This document shows positions 22,201 to 31,860 of a stretch of DNA of 64,000 bases, piece by piece. The DNA is from Fasciola hepatica (taxonomy: Eukaryota > Platyhelminthes > Trematoda > Plagiorchiida > Fasciolidae). The stretch covers positions 20,771,501 to 20,835,500 of the forward strand of contig CANUEZ040000182.1 of the NCBI GenBank assembly GCA_948099385.1. Reading direction: 5' to 3'. A program made the position numbers and the translations under genes. The number at the start of each line of letters is the position of its first letter. Position 1 is the stretch's first letter. The notes beneath the pieces were generated by a model. The model saw nothing but the letters and a program-made list of their open reading frames with translations. It had not been told where the DNA came from and searched no databases.

Positions 22201-25200
22201 CACAGCGGACACAAGGCCAGAGTGACTTCCTTCAGCCTGTCACGTGTGCTTCCATGTCATCTGATTGTCTTCGAAAAGTCAGGTGTATAATATCGCGGTG
22301 CGTAGTGTATTGCCCTGCCACTGCGAGACGTCGCCGCTACACGCTGAGGGCACGTGGTAATTTTCGTACTGGACAAAGGACCTTTAAGAGACGGAAAAAC
22401 TGCGAGGTTGACGATAGGGTGCCTCACTGTGTACTGGTTACGTAAAGTCGCCCTCCTGGTGGGATAATCACGAGGACATTTCCGGTGATCCAGGCATATA
22501 GTGCATGCCTGAGCGTTCTTGGCATGGTTCCACGAAGCAGCAAGACGGTTAGTCTACGGCATTCCGGGTGCGAAGCTGGCCCCAGTTAATCACTAGACTT
22601 CCCGGTTGGGTCCTACAGAGCCGGACTGCCGTTGGTTAGAAATGTCGAGGGATATCGCTGTCATTAAGTCGGTGCTGCGAATGCCTTATGGCACTAGAGT
22701 TACTTGACCCATAATAACTTAAATAGTGGAAAACTAAGTGGACGTAAACAGCTCCGAAAAAAGGGAATTTGGGGACAGGATTAAGTTACCAAAGGGAACG
22801 AAATGGTTAACAAAAACACTGACTTTGCAGCCGTTTTGCGAATTTCCTGCATCTTCGGATCATGTGCATCCGGATCCTTTGTCCAATCAGATTCCTCGTA
22901 TAACCCGGCTGCTTCTATTTTACTTTCCTGTCTCTCCAGCTCATTCAATCGCTCCTCGATATCTGGATCGAAGAAATCGAGCAGGTTGTGCCCATCTAAT
23001 ATCTCCGGGATCACATCGTTTGCTTCATGCGGGTGCTTCAACATCCAGTGTTCACGAAGGTTCAGAATAAAACCATCCTCTCCTGCTGCTAATTCACGAT
23101 CACGCAGTGTTTGACGCTTCTCAGACTGAGAATCGAAGGCAACTTCGTGAGTTCTTTTGAGGGTTTTGGCGCGGCGTTTCGCCAACACTTCCAGAGGAAT
23201 GATCGGTGGTCGAAACGGGACCTTGGGAACAGCGAAAAGAGGGATGTGCAAGATCAAGCATAACAAAGGGAAAAGAGAAACGCATCGCGGATTAGCGGTT
23301 TCTATAAGTTGGTTAAAACTAGACGAAAATTAATGTCAACTAACCACGACCCACTACCCATGTTAGTTTTCGCAAAATTAAAGTAAGGTATTAACCCTCC
23401 CAACCATGATCTTGGTTTCATCTACAAAACCTGAATCAAGTTTGACTTTTGTATCTGATGTAAAACGTCCTTAAAACCTGTGCGACTAGCCTTCGTGCGT
23501 CAGCCAATTGATGAACACTAGTTGATTCAGAAAGGAAACGATCAAGCAGTCACATTTCAACAATAGGAAAGTTTGTTTAATTGCTGACTTCATTCTTTGT
23601 TCTATCAAAAGGTGGCAGACAAGTCTTCTCTCACACGGTTGGTTCGCATGCTTGAACATGCGGTTTTCTACCCCGAGAATCAGGGTAATGATTGCTGTTC
23701 GTTCTGCTAGTGCAATGGGCTTCAATGGTAATGAGGTGAGTTCTTTCAGTCATGCGCGAGCATGGGTTAATTTTATTTTTGGTTGGCAGTATCGCTCTAC
23801 AACACTATCTCAAATATGATCACACTTAGCTACCTTTCGGTGAAGTGCGCAAGAGTGGCTGAAAATAGAAAATGGATCCGAGAAACAAAACATGCTTCAA
23901 ATATTACATCTGGCATTCGAATAACAAGCTGACTGTAGCAAGCAGTCTGATCTTACCTCTGTAGAGCTCTCGTCTGTCTTGGCTTTAGGAGTGGCGACGT
24001 ACAAGCGACTGGCGATATCGCCGTCCGCATTGGTTTCTCCGACTACGGCTGCAGCGCGTAACTTCGCTTGAACGCGCATTGCCAACAACTGATCACAAGC
24101 TACTGAACGTACTTTGATCACACCAGTCTCGTTTAAAGTGGACATCTGTATAAACCAGGGTCGGTCGTTTTCCTCGTCTAGGTCCATTTTTGAAATTTCT
24201 TGCGTAATGTCACTAGATTGTTCCGACCATCGAACCACATCGCGAATAAGTGCTTTGTCTGATTCTGTTAGGTCGTCGAACGTTCGCACATCAGTCTGAG
24301 TTCCATGGGAAATGGACGTAAAATGCTCACTACGTAAGTAAACAGTGGGGAAGGGTTCAGTGTTCGTTTTCATGGCTTGCGTTTAATAGGAAAGGGCCGG
24401 CTTTTGGTCTAGCACGACGATGAACTTCCAGTGCATTCAATGGGGAATATGTTGCACCTTTGTTAATGCGTATAGTGCATTGGTATCGCTCCACTGCAAA
24501 CGCCATCATGTCATCTGACAAACGGCGGATCGACAGAGCAAAAACGTTACCGATAAGACGATGACTTTATTAAGTACAGTGCAGTCTATGTTGTACGTGG
24601 CATACCAGGTTGGAGGATGACAGTACTTTATTATAGCTCTACTGCAAACGCCACTGTATCAATCACGTGGCGGATCGATAGAGCATGAACAACTTGATCT
24701 CGAACTAACTTGCTTTAGCACTGTGTAAAAGTCTAATGGGACTGGCAATAGGCTACACTAATTTAAGAGTGAACCACGGCAGAGTTCACTGGTGTAATTT
24801 TTACTTGTTCAATCATCTTTCGCACAGTGGCGGCTCATCCGAGAAACACAGTTAGATGAATAGAGTAAATCAAAACCATACCAAACCTATTTTACTCAAC
24901 GTTTCCGTTGCACCACCATATCAAGCCAACACAGTCAAAGTTTCAGCGGAATGTAAAATTTGGAAAAATTTCCTTGTAATTCAATACGTGTTAACTAGAT
25001 TTCAACAGTGATGACGAAACTTGCTTTATTCGCTGCGATAACCAATGGTTTGTTTCGAAACAGAGGTCGCAAGTTCTGGAAAAGAGCGATCTGCTGATTA
25101 ACCGTATAACCGCACTGCTCGGATAAATCCATGATATAAACCACCGAGGCTTGTAAGTGTGCTAACGCCGTAATTGATAACATTTCAATTGTGTTGTGCT

Positions 25201-26319
25201 CGTCCAGAGGGCGATCCAGAACACCAGGTGTGTCTATGACTTGCCAACGAAGATTTTTGTAGTCCGTGTGCCCAACAAACAGTGATTTTGTTGTGAACGG
25301 AAAAGGTTGGACGTCCACATCAGCCCGGGTAATCTGATTTAGGACGGCGGTAAAAATCGGTTGAATACACTAGCTCGACTTTCAATTCTAGGTAAAATAC
25401 AATAGCACTGCATAGAGTAAATGAAGGTCACAAAAACATTTACTAAAAGCCTCGCCAACTGTCTGTCAATTTCCAGAACCTATGGTGTTCTTTGTCATTA
25501 AATTGGTGGTACTCATTACACCAAGTTCTGCTGAAGCAGAAGCCTGACTGTGTTATCACAGGAACCTGAACTAGAGTCCGAAATACAGGAACCAAAGAAA
25601 AAGAAAACACGAAAACATACTAGCGAACCAGCTCTGATAACTGGAACCTTTATTACATGCTTGTGCATGAGTGCGGCGGGAGGAGTACACCACAAAGCCT
25701 CAAAGGCCCACTGCACTTTTAAAGACAGCCAACAACCACACCGAGAGTTGGAGTAGAGAACCAAATGACGTTCTAACAGTTCATAAATGGTAACAAGCCG
25801 GACGACACTGGATTGCTGTCTAACACCAAAGTGACCGGCGGGAGCGGAGTTTGAACTTTGGACCTCCAAGTGTTTTCTAATTCACCAGTTTGCCATCAAG
25901 CGTAGATGGCTAACCGACGGTTTAGATACCACCGTAATCGAAACAATCGGTCAAGGAAACTCAGCACAAATTCAGTTCACTTCATACAACCATTAACCAT
26001 GAGTGAGGTGTGGTGGCCTTGGTTGCTATTTCTAAGCCGCAACGGAATTATGAAGAGTAATAGAACTATAAATAGTGTCAAGTCGATAAAGAAAGTTTTT
26101 ATGATCCATAAAGAAACCTCTGCCTTAAGCAGTGAACCAAAGCGTCTCGCACCTAGTCCAATCAATGAGGACTAGTGTTTCTTGGGCCAGGAATAAGACC
26201 AGGACCCACCCTTTTATACTACGAGTCCAATAGCGGTCTCATCGTCCGACGTCATTCGAAAAGTTCTATGACGGTGAAAATTCATGAGCGAAACTACCAG
26301 TGATCGCTCGGTGGCCATC

Positions 26320-26386
<67 letters not shown>

Positions 26387-29300
26387 TGTCTCTAAACGCC
26401 TCCGTATGGTTGGGGATGAGTGTCTTAGACTCTGAGATGATTACTCGTCTTGAACACCTATCGAAATACTCTCAAATGACCGTGCGTTTGATACAGCCTT
26501 TGCTGAGGAAGTTCTTCTTACTGGTTTCTCGTGGCGGAATGTCCCCACTAAAGTGAGGAAGAAAGCGAATTCCCGACGCTCTCCACGGGGTTCGCTAGCT
26601 GATAGTCAGTCTAGGGGAGATGACTAAACCCTGATTCCAAATGAACTACGGGTGGCGTATGATGCGTTTAACACCATGCTTACCGGCATCTGTGGCGGAG
26701 GGGTGTACTGGACACGCAGGATATCTAGCCCCATCCGAAGGGCACACGAACTGAGTCTTCAGTCACTGGCTCCCAGGTTTCCAGAAGGGGCGAATAAACC
26801 ATGCAACCTGCCACCGGCTCATTTGGACAAACGCTGATGCCTTGCAGGACGGACTTGGCTGCAAAAAGGCGAGGTACGTCCTAAAATAAGTCTTCTTTGG
26901 ACCGAGCGCCTGAACAGTACAACAGCCCACGGCAAAATAACCTCAGAAGATACAGCTCACATAATGATTGATGATCTTTTTACGCGTGTACATACTCACT
27001 TTCCCACACCGTACACAAAAACGTATTTCCCCATCTCAACTGCCCTTCGTTATTCTTTTTCTTTATCAGACCACACGGGATTCTCTGTCGACCGTAACTG
27101 TTGTAGCGCTTCTGGTGGAAATCCTGGGTGTTTTCTCTCGTCTTTCTTCAACTAGCTACCGAGTCTCATAGGACACGCTACCACTGGCTCATGACCTCCA
27201 TCGTCCTCGATGCCCATTCAAAGTAGCCACGTTCAACGTGCGAACCCTGATGCGTATAGGACAAGTGGGTTTATCTCGTACGCTTGAGTTCTTTGCGTTC
27301 AAGAATCCAACCCCATTATTCGATTGACGCCTCATCTGCGCCTTCCGGGAAATTTCATTTACCTCTTACTGGGGGCACTGAGGTTACGGCTTCCGGTCTT
27401 GCTTTCAGCGACAGGGCTAGAGTGATGCTCCTAGACTGGATCCCAGTCGAGAGTCGTTTAAGCGTAGTGAGACTCAGGGGGGTCGTGCGAAGTGGGTAGT
27501 CGCTGTTCCGATAGACGCAATCTGTTTGTTGTTTTGGTGTATGCACCCACCGATTGCAGCCCAGATGCTATCAAAGAAAACTCAGTAGAAGCTCTATGAC
27601 CTCTTACCCAAAGCAAGTCGGGCTGATATCGTGGTTTTGACAGATATAAATGCTGGTGTTGGTCGGCTGTCATCTCATTTACGATGCCCCTTTGGGCTAC
27701 ATTCCCGTCGTTCGGAAAACTGGGAATCGTTTTTGGCTCCGTGCTCTGATTACTGTGTTTTTTGCCAGTACGAACTTTAGACGTTCTAGTCGCCACGTGG
27801 TGTCCGCCCTCTTTGAGTCAACAGCGGGCCCAGATCGAATACATCGCTGCAAGCTATGAATGGCCGGGTTGCACACAGGACTGTCGCTCGTACTGAAGTA
27901 TCCCTCTCGATTTCGACCAAGGAGTTGTTTGCACTAAGCTGCCCATTTGCTTCGATGGGCGCGCCAGACGCATGCTGCAACGACAGTTAGAGTACGAGCA
28001 ACTTCCCGACCCATCTTGCCCATCCGTCTTCCTAAACGCGTTAGCTGTTGCCCAACCTGATAACGTAAACCAGCACCGGACGCTTATTAAGAACACCTTG
28101 CATTCCACTGATCTAGTAGATTATGGCTTGTCTCGTCGTGCCGAGACCCGGATATCCGCTGTTTATCTGCACCTCAACGCACGCCAATCGATCCCAGCGG
28201 GGAGTATAACGAAAAATCACACGCAGTCAGACGGGTACTTTACGAGAGTTCCCACAGGGACCATGAAATCTGGCGGTCGCAACGTTCATTAGAGACCAAT
28301 CCTGCTGCAACCACGAGATCCCCGCAAGCTGCTCTATCTCACTCGAATCACCGGTAGGAACCCACCATGTGCGAGTAAAACAATCTGTGAAGTTGGCGGC
28401 TTGCCAATTCACAATCAACAACAGTGGATCGAACGCTGCGTGGGGTACTTTCAGGGTTTAGCTAGCCCACGGCGTCAGCCTCTCTTATAGCTCTGACAAG
28501 TTCAGTTGTCCGTTTCGACAAATCCATCTGCCCAGGCGGAGATCCGAATGGAACTCCAGACCTCAGGACTCCACAAAGCGCCGGACATCAATGGCCTTCC
28601 TTCAGCCTATTTAAACATGGTGAGGTGCAGCTCGTTAAAGAACCTTACGTCTTGTTCTTAGAAGTTTGGAAGTTCGAACAGGTCTGCTCCTTGGGGGGAG
28701 GGTCGATTGATAAGGGCTCGCGCAATAACTGCACTAACCATAGGGGCGTCAGCCTTAACCCAATGGCGTTAAAGCTGCACGCGTCTGTTATACTTTGCAG
28801 GTTGTGCCAGAGGCGTGAAAAAAAGAATTATGAGGAACAGGTTAGGTTTCGTGCCGGCCATCGATGCACCGATCAAATCTCCGCCCTCCGATAGCTACTA
28901 GAGCACCGTCACTCTCGAAAGATCAACGATCGTTGCGTTCTTGGAAATACGTGCGGCCTTCGACTATGTAGACAGGACTATGGAATTGTTTGTTGAAAAA
29001 CAGGGTAACTGATTGGTATGTGCTAATCCTCAAAAAGTTGTATCATCACACCTCAGCTAGGGTTAAAGCCCACAGCTAGCTTTGGCATCTTTTGTCGTTA
29101 GCAGTGGAGTATGACAAGGTTCTTTCATACCTCTATTTATCTTCACTTTTGCCAGAGAATGTTCTACGGAATGCTTTGTCTGGTCTTCCAGACAGTGGAG
29201 TTGAACTTTTTCTATGGAAGTGTTTGACTTGGAGTATACCGATGATATTGCCTTGGTGAGTGATAGTGCACAGGCAATGTAACACACTCTCAAACGCTTG

Positions 29301-31496
29301 GGGGTTGAGATATCCAGATACGGTATGCACTTTGCGCCTTCCAAGTGCAAGGTACTTTTTCAAGCTTGGCGAGTTAGAGTAGCTTCCGTCAAACTGGAAC
29401 ACATGGCGCCGACGGGACCTCCGAATCTCTCTTAAGGGTTGGGTATACATCCCCGGGGTTCGTAGTATTCCACTGAAAATCTGCGAGGTCTGGCCTGGCT
29501 TGACACTGGGAATGCTTGACGTCTTTCCGTGTTCGATGATCGTTATCTGGTGGGAACATTGGGTGAGTAGTAACAAGGTGCGCCGTTGTGTGTTAAGCCC
29601 GGATAGCCGCCCTATTAACAAAGTAATTGCTCTACACCACCTCCCGTGGTTCGGTGATTTTTTGCAAATGCCTTCCCATTGTCTACCTTCGTATTTGTAC
29701 GTACCGGGCAAGACTGGAAGCGTCCTTGTGGCAAGGCCTTGACTAAGCGTGGAGGTGCGAAGAAGTGAGCATCAGCATTGGCTTTGATTAGCGCTTCCCG
29801 CCTAACTGGTTGGGGTCCAACGGAAGAGGACTTTCGTTGGTTAGACACAAAAATCTCATCGAGACTAACAGAATGTGGTTATATATATAAAGGTTACTTT
29901 TACATCTACGTGGCCAGTTCCTGCTAGGGAACGAGCCAGCCTCATGGATATCCAGAGCGGCGCGTGCAGTGGAACGGTTCATGAACAATCTCGGTAGTTG
30001 GATACGGAGTGGCGTCCCTAGTATCACTCGGTTTTCGTTTGACGCAGTAACTCAAGCCCGTGCACAGCTAGGTGCTACCTGTCGAAAAACAGGAAGTTTG
30101 TGTTAAGACCGATGGCCTAACAAGCGATTCATACCTCTTCAGGAATACGGTCTGCCAGCGAATCTTACCCCACTTAGGTCTGGGGCCTTATTTAGTGGCG
30201 AGCCACATTCGTGCACGTCACGTTGCTGTCTACAGACTTCTGTTTTTGTGTAAAGGTTGATGGACAGGCATACGCAGTACATGCCCTGGTCATCGGAGGC
30301 GATATACAGCGGGAGACTCGGTCAGAGGGTGACTATACACACCGATCGGCTGCTTATCTGAAGTTCTCACCAGAAGCGACCAACGATTCGGATAAATCGG
30401 TTGTCAACCACAGTCGAGAGCCATCCGTTGATGTTTCATTCGTTCACACGCTCTACAGGTCCACTATGCGCATCAGCACATCAGTAACGGCAAACAATCG
30501 GTCTAAGGTTGCAAACAACGGACGCCCATGATAGATCAGATACAGTAGCGAGGAAGAGGGTGGCAGTGACGGGTCTCGTAGCACGGTCGTTGAACCGCGA
30601 GTCGTGCCAGTCAACCACTAATGGTCCATGCGTAGCGAGTTTGGCCGACGGACCAGTACCAAATCAATATACGAGGAGATAGTAATATGGGGAGAACTCA
30701 GCAAGGGTACGAAAAGAACCATGGGAGACTCGAGCAACCCAACGATGGTTCGTTCCCTCGTCGTTATTTAAAGCGTCACCCTGAGGGACGGGACTTATAA
30801 ATTCCACCGATAACACTACTATATCAAGTACAACCACAATGCTATCCGTGTTGTTGCGTATCGAAACTAGTCTACTCACCTTATTGATGAAGCTGGACTT
30901 GCCAACATTAGGAAAGCCGCATAAGATAAGCGTCCGGGTGTCCGGGTCAATACTAGGTAGTCGCGACATATGTTGACGGGTGTCTTCCAAAAACTTGAGA
31001 TTGTCAGCTTGTCTCTTGATAACTGTGCACATTCTAGAGCGATGAGAGATCAGCAAGCAGAGCATACTCACCTGCCGAATGCGGTGCGCTTGAGAGTTTT
31101 ACACTGGTATAGCGACTCCCCATATTTTAGGATTTTAACTTGATCCCGGGCAATTCTAGAAAGTGAAATCGCCATAGCGCTGCTTACCCAGCAATGATGT
31201 TTTTTGCTGTATTGAGCTGGCCCAAGGCCAACTTGTAATGGTCTTTCGAATAAAGAACGTTGATGAGATCCGCGTAGAAAGGATGGATAGTCTAGAAATC
31301 TTCAGCTGTCAGCGAACAGAAGTACCTCAACGTTGGGGAACTCAGTCACTATAGTTTGAAGTCTGTCATGAAAGAACTGCTGGCAAGTTTTAACCTTCCG
31401 CATGTAAAACTGGCGTATGCGACCGATGGCATACTGCTTATGTATGACCGTCGGAGTTTTGCGTTGAGTTTTTGATAAGACTATATCGATGAAATC
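18964..31496 (-). CDS. GTPBP4: Nucleolar GTP-binding protein 1 (gene span, 11 exons placed)
   Basis: NOG1 is an OBG-family GTPase that acts in the nucleolus and nucleus on pre-60S ribosomal particles. Exons on the minus strand: 31496-31326, 31291-31188, 31155-31072, 31033-30880, 25333-25025, 24295-23957, 23221-22824, 19608-19455, 19333-19307 (tentative) and 19242-18964, plus one missing first exon. All junctions keep phase. Key motifs: N-terminal [13 protein letters not shown]1 [10 protein letters not shown]3 DTPG, G4 NKTD formed across a GC-AG intron, and C-terminal [19 protein letters not shown]. About 670 residues are covered, similar to animal NOG1. Only the roughly 15-residue start is not located; it should lie above 31496, perhaps beyond the CR1-A insertion. 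Introns reach 5.5 kb and hold several retroelements. The count of coding exons placed is ten, or eleven with the missing start. Confidence 0.93.
19307..19333 (-). CDS. GTPBP4: Tentative 27-bp NOG1 micro-exon
   Basis: A CAG acceptor (19335-19334) and a GTGAGT donor (19306-19301) flank 27 bp in phase 0 encoding FNDSELMEV. It would add nine residues between the LQDE and AERGRSRK blocks, where the family has a short variable linker. Without it the exons on either side also join in frame, so it could be optional or spurious. Confidence 0.5.
19455..19608 (-). CDS. GTPBP4: NOG1 C-terminal exon
   Basis: 154 bp, acceptor CACTAG, donor GTGCGT. It encodes [38 protein letters not shown] and [11 protein letters not shown], corresponding to the basic tail region with the L-G-x-D-x-D block of NOG1 proteins. 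Confidence 0.9.
19609..22823. other. NOG1 intron, 3.2 kb
   Basis: It contains the LINE-B-tailed repeat at 20020-20545. From 20546 to 22823 I see no further element or exon. Confidence 0.5.
20020..20545 (+). repeat. LINE-B-tailed short repeat, copy ii (longest)
   Basis: The plus strand carries GGCCACACCCCGGCAAACCG, GGGCTGAACCAGGTTGAGGG, GGTCACCGGCTCCTCTGGG and CCGAACGGTGCTGGGGACAC, and ends AGTCGTGTAAAAGTAAAAGT. The last 100 bases resemble the LINE-B 3' end near 7450-7340, including ATCCATGGAGCCGACAT and GCAGGAGATAGTCG. Upstream parts do not resemble LINE-B. No coding capacity and no A or B box was seen. The left edge is uncertain. Confidence 0.6.
22824..23221 (-). CDS. GTPBP4: NOG1 C-terminal domain exon
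   Basis: 398 bp, acceptor CCCAAG, donor GTCAGT. It encodes [59 protein letters not shown] and an acidic stretch, ending QEIRKTAAK. The GHNxxDFxDPDI block is diagnostic of NOG1. The TCAGT variant of the donor is weaker than the other donors. Confidence 0.93.
23222..23956. other. NOG1 intron
   Basis: No feature was recognised in this intron. Confidence 0.5.
23957..24295 (-). CDS. GTPBP4: NOG1 exon, end of GTPase domain
   Basis: 113 codons, acceptor CTCAG, donor GTAAGA. It starts [17 protein letters not shown], finishing G4, and continues through [20 protein letters not shown] (the G5-like region STLNETG) and LYVATPKAK. The order and spacing match the family. This exon is followed by the eukaryote-specific C-terminal region. 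Confidence 0.94.
24296..25024. other. NOG1 GC-AG intron with a short internal repeat
   Basis: This intron contains two similar segments about 150 bp apart: CACTGCAAACGCCATCATG with GGCGGATCGACAGAGC (about 24490-24540), and TACTGCAAACGCCACTG with GGCGGATCGATAGAGC (about 24650-24690). Nothing else was recognised. Confidence 0.5.
25023..25024 (-). other. GTPBP4: Non-canonical GC splice donor in NOG1
   Basis: The exon end and donor read AATAAA then GCAAGT on the minus strand. GCAAGT is the usual consensus of GC-AG introns. Using it joins NK to TD, giving the G4 motif NKTD in frame with the acceptor at 24297-24296. The nearby GT (one codon further on) would break the frame. Confidence 0.85.
25025..25333 (-). 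CDS. GTPBP4: NOG1 exon with G2/G3 region
   Basis: 103 codons, acceptor AATCAG. It encodes [20 protein letters not shown] (switch I and G2), [14 protein letters not shown] (G3 DTPG) and ends in LVIAANK, the first half of G4. The donor is GC (GCAAGT), described separately. The open frame beyond the donor has no similarity to NOG1. Confidence 0.94.
25654..25902 (-). mobile_element. tRNA-derived SINE, copy 3
   Basis: The minus-strand head reads GATGGCAAACTGGTGAATTA with a B-box-like AGTTCAAACTCC. The body GTGCAGTGGGCCTTTGAGGC and end GCACTCATGCACAAGCATGT match the other two copies. It is more diverged in the head than copies 1 and 2, and lies in the sense orientation of NOG1. Confidence 0.75.
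26322..26382. repeat. (TA)n microsatellite
   Basis: About 30 perfect TA units run without interruption inside the large NOG1 intron. The length in the assembly may not be exact, since such runs are prone to slippage. Confidence 0.95.
26640..26880 (+). repeat. LINE-B-tailed repeat family, copy iii (internal part)
   Basis: The segment GCCACCGGCTCATTTGGACA followed by CGCTGATGCCTTGCAGGACG parallels copy ii (GTCACCGGCTCCTCTGGGAA, CCTGCTGCCTTGCAGTCTGC). The 3' tail part is absent here. It may extend left towards 26400, but I could not confirm that by eye. Confidence 0.45.
27185..29875 (+). mobile_element. RTE-like LINE, copy RTE-A3, degraded, plus strand
   Basis: This is the only RTE-A copy on the plus strand. 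It starts with an endonuclease segment carrying [19 protein letters not shown] (about 27232), then [20 protein letters not shown] (27400) and a linker with [13 protein letters not shown] and KSGGRNVH (about 28160-28290). RT fingers with [16 protein letters not shown] (28705-28760) follow, then [15 protein letters not shown] (28850) and thumb and C-terminal pieces to [16 protein letters not shown] near 29850. There are many stops and frameshifts. It lies antisense to NOG1 in that gene's largest intron. The start region is shared with RTE-A1, so it is close to full length. Confidence 0.8.
29885..30130 (-). repeat. LINE-B-tailed repeat family, copy iv
   Basis: The minus strand reads GCTGTGCACGGGCTTGAGTT, GAGTGATACTAGGGACGCC, GGATATCCATGAGGCTGGCT and ends GATGTAAAAGTAACC. 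The order matches copy i and copy ii. It abuts the 3' end of RTE-A3 tail to tail, with a short TATATA run between them. Confidence 0.55.
30880..31033 (-). CDS. GTPBP4: NOG1 exon with G1 (P-loop)
   Basis: 154 bp, acceptor CTCTAG, donor GTGAGT. It begins [15 protein letters not shown] and carries the P-loop [13 protein letters not shown], which binds the GTP phosphates. The intron before it is also very short (31071-31034, 38 bp), while the one after it is about 5.5 kb. Confidence 0.95.
31072..31155 (-). CDS. GTPBP4: NOG1 exon
   Basis: 84 bp, acceptor TTCTAG, donor GTGAGT. It encodes [20 protein letters not shown], the conserved helix before the GTPase domain. The 32-bp spacing from the preceding exon (31187-31156) makes that intron unusually short for an animal gene. 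Confidence 0.92.
31188..31291 (-). CDS. GTPBP4: NOG1 exon
   Basis: The acceptor is TTCTAG and the donor is GTAAGC. It encodes [20 protein letters not shown] and the following [10 protein letters not shown], the helical NOG1-specific N-domain. It is too short to stand out as an open frame, but its phase fits both neighbours exactly. Confidence 0.92.
31326..31496 (-). CDS. GTPBP4: NOG1 N-terminal exon
   Basis: 57 codons in phase 0, between a CAG acceptor (31498-31497) and a GTACTT donor. It encodes [20 protein letters not shown] and [17 protein letters not shown], the highly conserved NOG1 N-terminal domain that binds the ribosomal particle. The initiator Met must be in an upstream exon, because the family normally has about 16 residues before DFID. 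Confidence 0.93.
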
Positions 31497-31645
31497 CTGT
31501 GTAGGTTTCCAGATTGATAATGAAAAACTACCTTGGCCGCTGGCACCACAGTAATACTCTTGAAGTTGTAGCACGGCATGGTCAGACGCCAACTTTCGCA
31601 AGGCCCGCCGAAACGTTGCGAACTCGGTGTGGCGCAGTTCCCGGA

Positions 31646-31675
31646 TTCAGTTCAGCTCAGTTCAGTTCAGTTCAG
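31646..31675 (-). repeat. CR1-A 3' tail, six pentanucleotide units
   Basis: The plus strand shows six TTCAG-type units (the third is CTCAG), read as CTGAA on the minus strand. It directly follows the conserved 3' UTR end CCAAGTCCTGTGCAAG. CR1-clade elements end in short tandem repeats that act in 3' priming. Confidence 0.8.
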
Positions 31676-31860
31676 CTTGCACAGGACTTGGTGTGGCTAG
31701 AGCCAATCGTGTGTCCAGATAGTTGTGTTGTCGGCGCGTTTCCGTAGCTCCCAACACTGCGTGATTTTCTTTTTCTGAAAGGCAGAAATTTTGTGCAGTA
31801 TCAGCCCTGGCAGAGTAAGGTGGAAACAATAAGTAAATTGCATCTGACCCTAAAAGCTGC

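Larger units (their letters stand above)
25334..30879. other. NOG1 intron, about 5.5 kb, loaded with repeats
   Basis: From low to high coordinate it holds SINE copy 3 (minus), an AT microsatellite, a LINE-B-tailed repeat piece (plus), RTE-A3 (plus) and another LINE-B-tailed piece (minus). 30131-30879 shows no recognised feature. Confidence 0.7.

Noticed and set aside
31646..31675. Telomere-like or ordinary microsatellite repeat
   Set aside because: The TTCAG-type units follow a conserved CR1 3' UTR at two places with six units each, so they are element tails.
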